From: Pantoea sp. AS-PWVM4 | GTDB taxonomy: Bacteria > Pseudomonadota > Gammaproteobacteria > Enterobacterales > Enterobacteriaceae | Assembly: GCF_000468095.1 (NCBI RefSeq) | Contig: NZ_ASZC01000002.1 | Span: 124,001 to 188,000, forward strand | Direction of reading: 5' to 3' | Length of the DNA stretch: 64,000 nucleotides | Shown: positions 61,330-64,000 of the stretch, piece by piece | Position numbering within the stretch: position 1 is the stretch's first letter | Layout: every line of letters begins with the position of its first letter | Made by a program: the position numbers and the translations under genes | Notes under the pieces: model-generated | Told to the model about the DNA's origin: nothing | Databases searched by the model: none | The model's input: only the letters and a program-made list of their open reading frames with translations

Positions 61330-62667
61330 ATGAGTCAGATCATTCACCGCAGCCTTCGTACCACGCCAGCCGTGGCGGTGAGCGCGCAGGGGGCTTACAT
61401 CACCGATATTCATGGTAAGCGTTTTCTCGATGCCTGCGGGGGCGCGGCAGTTTCCTGCCTGGGGCATGGTCATCCCGAGGTGCTGGCCGCCATGCACCGC
61501 CAGATTGATCAACTGGCTTATGCGCACACCAGCTTTTTCACCAGTGAAACAGTTGAACAGTTAGCTGCGCAATTAACCCGCACTGCCCCTGGCGATCTGA
61601 ATTATGCCTACTTCGTTTCTGGCGGCTCCGAAGCGGTTGAGACGGCGCTAAAACTGGCACGTCAGTATTTTGTTGAGATTGGTCAGCCTGAGCGCACCAC
61701 CTTTATTGCCCGCAAGCAGAGTTATCACGGTAATACCCTTGGAGCGTTAGCGGTAGGGGGCAATGAGTGGCGTCGCCGTCAGTTTGCCCCTTTGTTGATG
61801 GATGTGGTTCGTGTGTCGGCATGCAATGAGTATCGCGATCGTCGTGACGATGAAAGCCAGCAGCAATATACCCAGCGTCTGTTGAATGAACTGGAAGAAG
61901 CGATTCTGACCACCGGGCCGGAGAAAATCATCGGTTTCTGCGCGGAAACGGTGGTCGGTGCGACTACCGGTGCCACGCCGCCAACCCCCGGCTATTTTCA
62001 GGGGGTGCGCCGTTTATGCGACAAGTACGGCATCCTGTATATCGCCGACGAAGTGATGTGCGGCATGGGACGTACCGGCACCCTGCATGCTTTTGAGCAG
62101 GACGGCGTGGTACCGGATATTGTCACCATCGCCAAAGGCTTAGGTGGCGGTTATCAGCCGATTGGTGCGGTGCTGGCGAGCGAAAAAATTGTCGCGGCAT
62201 TACAGGCGGGCAGTGGCTTGTTCCAGCATGGTCATACTTACATCTGTCACGCCACGGCGGCCGCAGCGGCATTGGCGGTACAGCAAGTTATTGAGCGCGA
62301 CAACCTGCTGGCACAGGTACAGCAGCAGGGGGCATATCTGCAACAGGCGTTGCGTGAGGTGTTAAGTGAGTTGCCGCATGTCGGAGACACGCGCGGGCGC
62401 GGTTTGTTCGCGGGCGTGGAACTGGTGCAGGATAAAGCCAGCAAGACCCCGTTCGATCCGGCACTGAAGCTGCATGCGGCAATCAAAGCGCAATGTATGG
62501 CGCGTGGTTTAATGGTGTATCCGATGGGCGGCACCCTCGACGGTCAATATGGCGATCATATCCTGATCGCACCACCGTTCATCGTCACTCGCCCACAACT
62601 GGATTTTGTGGTGGATACGCTGCATCAGGTAATTAGCGAAGAAACGCGCAAGCTGGCGGGGCGTTAA
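61330..62667 (+). CDS. Class III PLP-dependent aminotransferase
   Basis: 445 residues, fold type I. Motifs: GGAAVSCLGHGHPEV, FVSGGSEAVETALKLARQY (PLP phosphate), KQSYHGNTLGAL, ADEVMCGMGRTG (PLP Asp), and Schiff-base Lys269 in IAKGLGGGYQPIGAV. Such enzymes transfer the terminal amino group of omega-amino acids, diamines or taurine to an oxo acid; the substrate is not readable here. ATG 61330 was preferred over ATG 61276 because the family core starts nearby and AGGAG/AGGAAC lies upstream. Two bases before the next gene. Confidence 0.85.
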   Translation: MSQIIHRSLRTTPAVAVSAQGAYITDIHGKRFLDACGGAAVSCLGHGHPEVLAAMHRQIDQLAYAHTSFFTSETVEQLAAQLTRTAPGDLNYAYFVSGGSEAVETALKLARQYFVEIGQPERTTFIARKQSYHGNTLGALAVGGNEWRRRQFAPLLMDVVRVSACNEYRDRRDDESQQQYTQRLLNELEEAILTTGPEKIIGFCAETVVGATTGATPPTPGYFQGVRRLCDKYGILYIADEVMCGMGRTGTLHAFEQDGVVPDIVTIAKGLGGGYQPIGAVLASEKIVAALQAGSGLFQHGHTYICHATAAAAALAVQQVIERDNLLAQVQQQGAYLQQALREVLSELPHVGDTRGRGLFAGVELVQDKASKTPFDPALKLHAAIKAQCMARGLMVYPMGGTLDGQYGDHILIAPPFIVTRPQLDFVVDTLHQVISEETRKLAGR

Positions 62668-62669
62668 TC

Positions 62670-63221
62670 ATGAATCGTTTACCGCCGCTGGCTGAACAGC
62701 AATGGAGCGAAGAACAGCGTCAGTTGGCTGAAGAGATCATCAACGGACCGCGCGGTGCCTTGCTGCCACCGTTTGAACCGCTGTTACGCAGTCCGGAGTT
62801 GATGGCGCATGCACAACGTATGGGTGAGTATCTGCGTTATCGCAGTGCGCTGGGTCAGCGCCTGTCGGAGCTGGCGATTCTGCTTACGGCGCGCCACTGG
62901 TCACAGCCGGTTGAGTGGGCGATTCACGCCCCTATCGCACGGGAAAAGGGGATCTCCGCCCACGCGGTGCAGGCGATTAACGAGAAACGCTTGCCTGAAG
63001 ATTTACAGGATGATGAGTGGGTGCTGTATCACTTCTGCCAGCAGCTGCATCAACAGAAAAAAGTGAATGATGACATCTGGCAACAGGCCATCGCCCTGTG
63101 GGGTGAGAAAGGTGTGGTCGACCTGATCGGTATCAACGGTTATTACAGTTTTCTTTCCATGATAATGAATGGCGCACAGACGCCAGTACCCGACACCAGG
63201 GATTTTATTATCCCCGCATAA
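62670..63221 (+). CDS. Carboxymuconolactone decarboxylase/AhpD-like family protein
   Basis: A 183-residue all-helical protein. The CMD core spans about 40-125 (LMAHAQRMGEYLRYRSALGQRLSELAILLTARHWSQPVEWAIHAPIA). The Cys-x2-Cys of AhpD peroxidase reductases is absent, so it is closer to CMD-like proteins without a redox pair. It starts 2 bases after the aminotransferase and must be co-translated. Function unknown. Confidence 0.78.
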   Translation: MNRLPPLAEQQWSEEQRQLAEEIINGPRGALLPPFEPLLRSPELMAHAQRMGEYLRYRSALGQRLSELAILLTARHWSQPVEWAIHAPIAREKGISAHAVQAINEKRLPEDLQDDEWVLYHFCQQLHQQKKVNDDIWQQAIALWGEKGVVDLIGINGYYSFLSMIMNGAQTPVPDTRDFIIPA

Positions 63222-63358
63222 GTGGTTCACTCGAAAATAAGGGCAGGCATCGCGCCCTTATTCCCCGTGCTGAATAACATTGATGAATAATGGTAGCCAA
63301 TATTTATTGTGCTGCGCGAATGCTACTGCCTGCTGTTTCACTGACGCTGAGGGTTATT

Positions 63359-64000
63359 ATGTCTGCATTTTTTTCAAAATTAAAAGTCACGCTGGCACTC
63401 GTTGCCTGTTCGGCCAGTTTTGTTGCTACGGCCCAGGATAAATTGGTGGTGGGTGTGGATACCGCTTTTGTTCCGTTTGAATTTAAACAAGGCGATAAAT
63501 ATGTCGGTTTTGATATCGATTTATGGGATGCCATTGCACAGAAAATGCATGTCAGCTATGAATTACGTCCAATGGACTTCGGTGGTTTAATTCCGGGTTT
63601 GCAATCACGCAATCTGGATGTGGCAATGGCCGGGATTACCATCACCGATGCTCGCAAACAGGTGGTGGATTTCAGCGATGGTTATTATGACGCCGATTTA
63701 TTAATGGCGGTTAAAAGCAGTGATAACACCATCACCAAATTCAGCGATTTGGCGGGTAAAAAAGTGGGCCTGAAACAGGGCACTGCGGCGGCCAGCTTTA
63801 TGAAAGCCAAATATAAAGCGGATTACGTTGAGTTCCCGAATATCGACAACGCCTACCTTGATTTGCAGGCCGGTAATCTGGATGCCGTGGTGACGATTCA
63901 CCGAACGTACTGTATTACGTGAAAACTGCCGGTGATGGCAAAGTGAAATCTACCGGAGAAACCGACAGCATTCTGCCGCAGCAGTACGGTTTCGCAATGC
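63359..64000 (+). pseudogene. GlnH-like ABC transporter substrate-binding protein, frameshifted, partial
   Basis: Signal peptide MSAFFSKLKVTLALVACSASFVATA, then DKLVVGVDTAFVPFEFKQGDKYVGFDIDLWDAIA and MAGITITDARKQVVDFSDGYYDADLLMAV, close to glutamine-binding GlnH. After NLDAVV (63892) the frame runs into HRTYCIT and a stop at 63922. One extra base (a C between 63892 and 63893) would restore HDSPNVLYYVKTAGDGKVK through to QQYGFAM at the window edge. So either a true one-base deletion or a sequence error. The gene runs off the right end. Confidence 0.85.

Overview
The window is a contiguous stretch of enterobacterial chromosome. Protein sequences and gene order follow the E. coli nag-glnS-fur-fldA-seqA-pgm, phr-nei-gltA-sdh-suc-cyd-tol-pal and nadA-pnuC-zitB blocks almost gene for gene. 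Several differences point away from Escherichia and towards the Pantoea/Erwinia group: no kdpFABCD, no chiPQ, no tRNA cluster between asnB and nagD, only tRNA-Lys genes after cpoB, and accessory loci typical of plant-associated enterics. This family-level placement is inference.

Layout. 1-7.1 kb: 5' part of asnB, then nagBACD facing nagE, with two NagC boxes and a CRP box between them (GlcNAc use). 7.2-12.3 kb: glnS, a DUF4440-like gene, fur, fldA, ybfE, ybfF. 12.5-16 kb: seqA, pgm, an orphan kdpE and ybfA, the scar of a lost kdp operon. 16-25 kb: a tRNA 4-thiouridine desulfidase (RudS type) beside photolyase, ybgI, then a pyroglutamate operon (pxpB, pxpC, pxpA, DUF969/DUF979 transporter, pcp) and nei. 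25-36.7 kb: gltA facing sdhCDAB-sucABCD (TCA cycle). 37-40.5 kb: cydABX-ybgE (bd oxidase). 40.6-46.3 kb: ybgC-tolQRAB-pal-cpoB (envelope). 46.4-46.8 kb: three identical tRNA-Lys genes.

47-53.7 kb is accessory relative to E. coli, where nadA follows the tRNAs. It holds a 1418-residue multidomain methyltransferase/glycosyltransferase, an Ada-N/AlkA fusion, and a divergent alkylguanine methyltransferase. 53.8-56.6 kb: nadA (with a NadR box), pnuC, zitB. 56.6-60.2 kb: a BvgS/EvgS-type hybrid kinase and LuxR-type regulator that overlap each other and zitB. 60.3-64 kb: RpiR regulator, class III aminotransferase, carboxymuconolactone decarboxylase-like protein, and a GlnH-like binding protein with a one-base frameshift that runs off the window.

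Three loci carry the same inverted pair of 22-bp REP-like units; one pair forms the 3' end of the AlkA fusion gene. I saw no insertion sequences, prophage genes or CRISPR arrays. The best candidates for new biology are the 1418-residue transferase, the REP-like family, the shortened fur leader ORF and the kinase-zinc exporter overlap.
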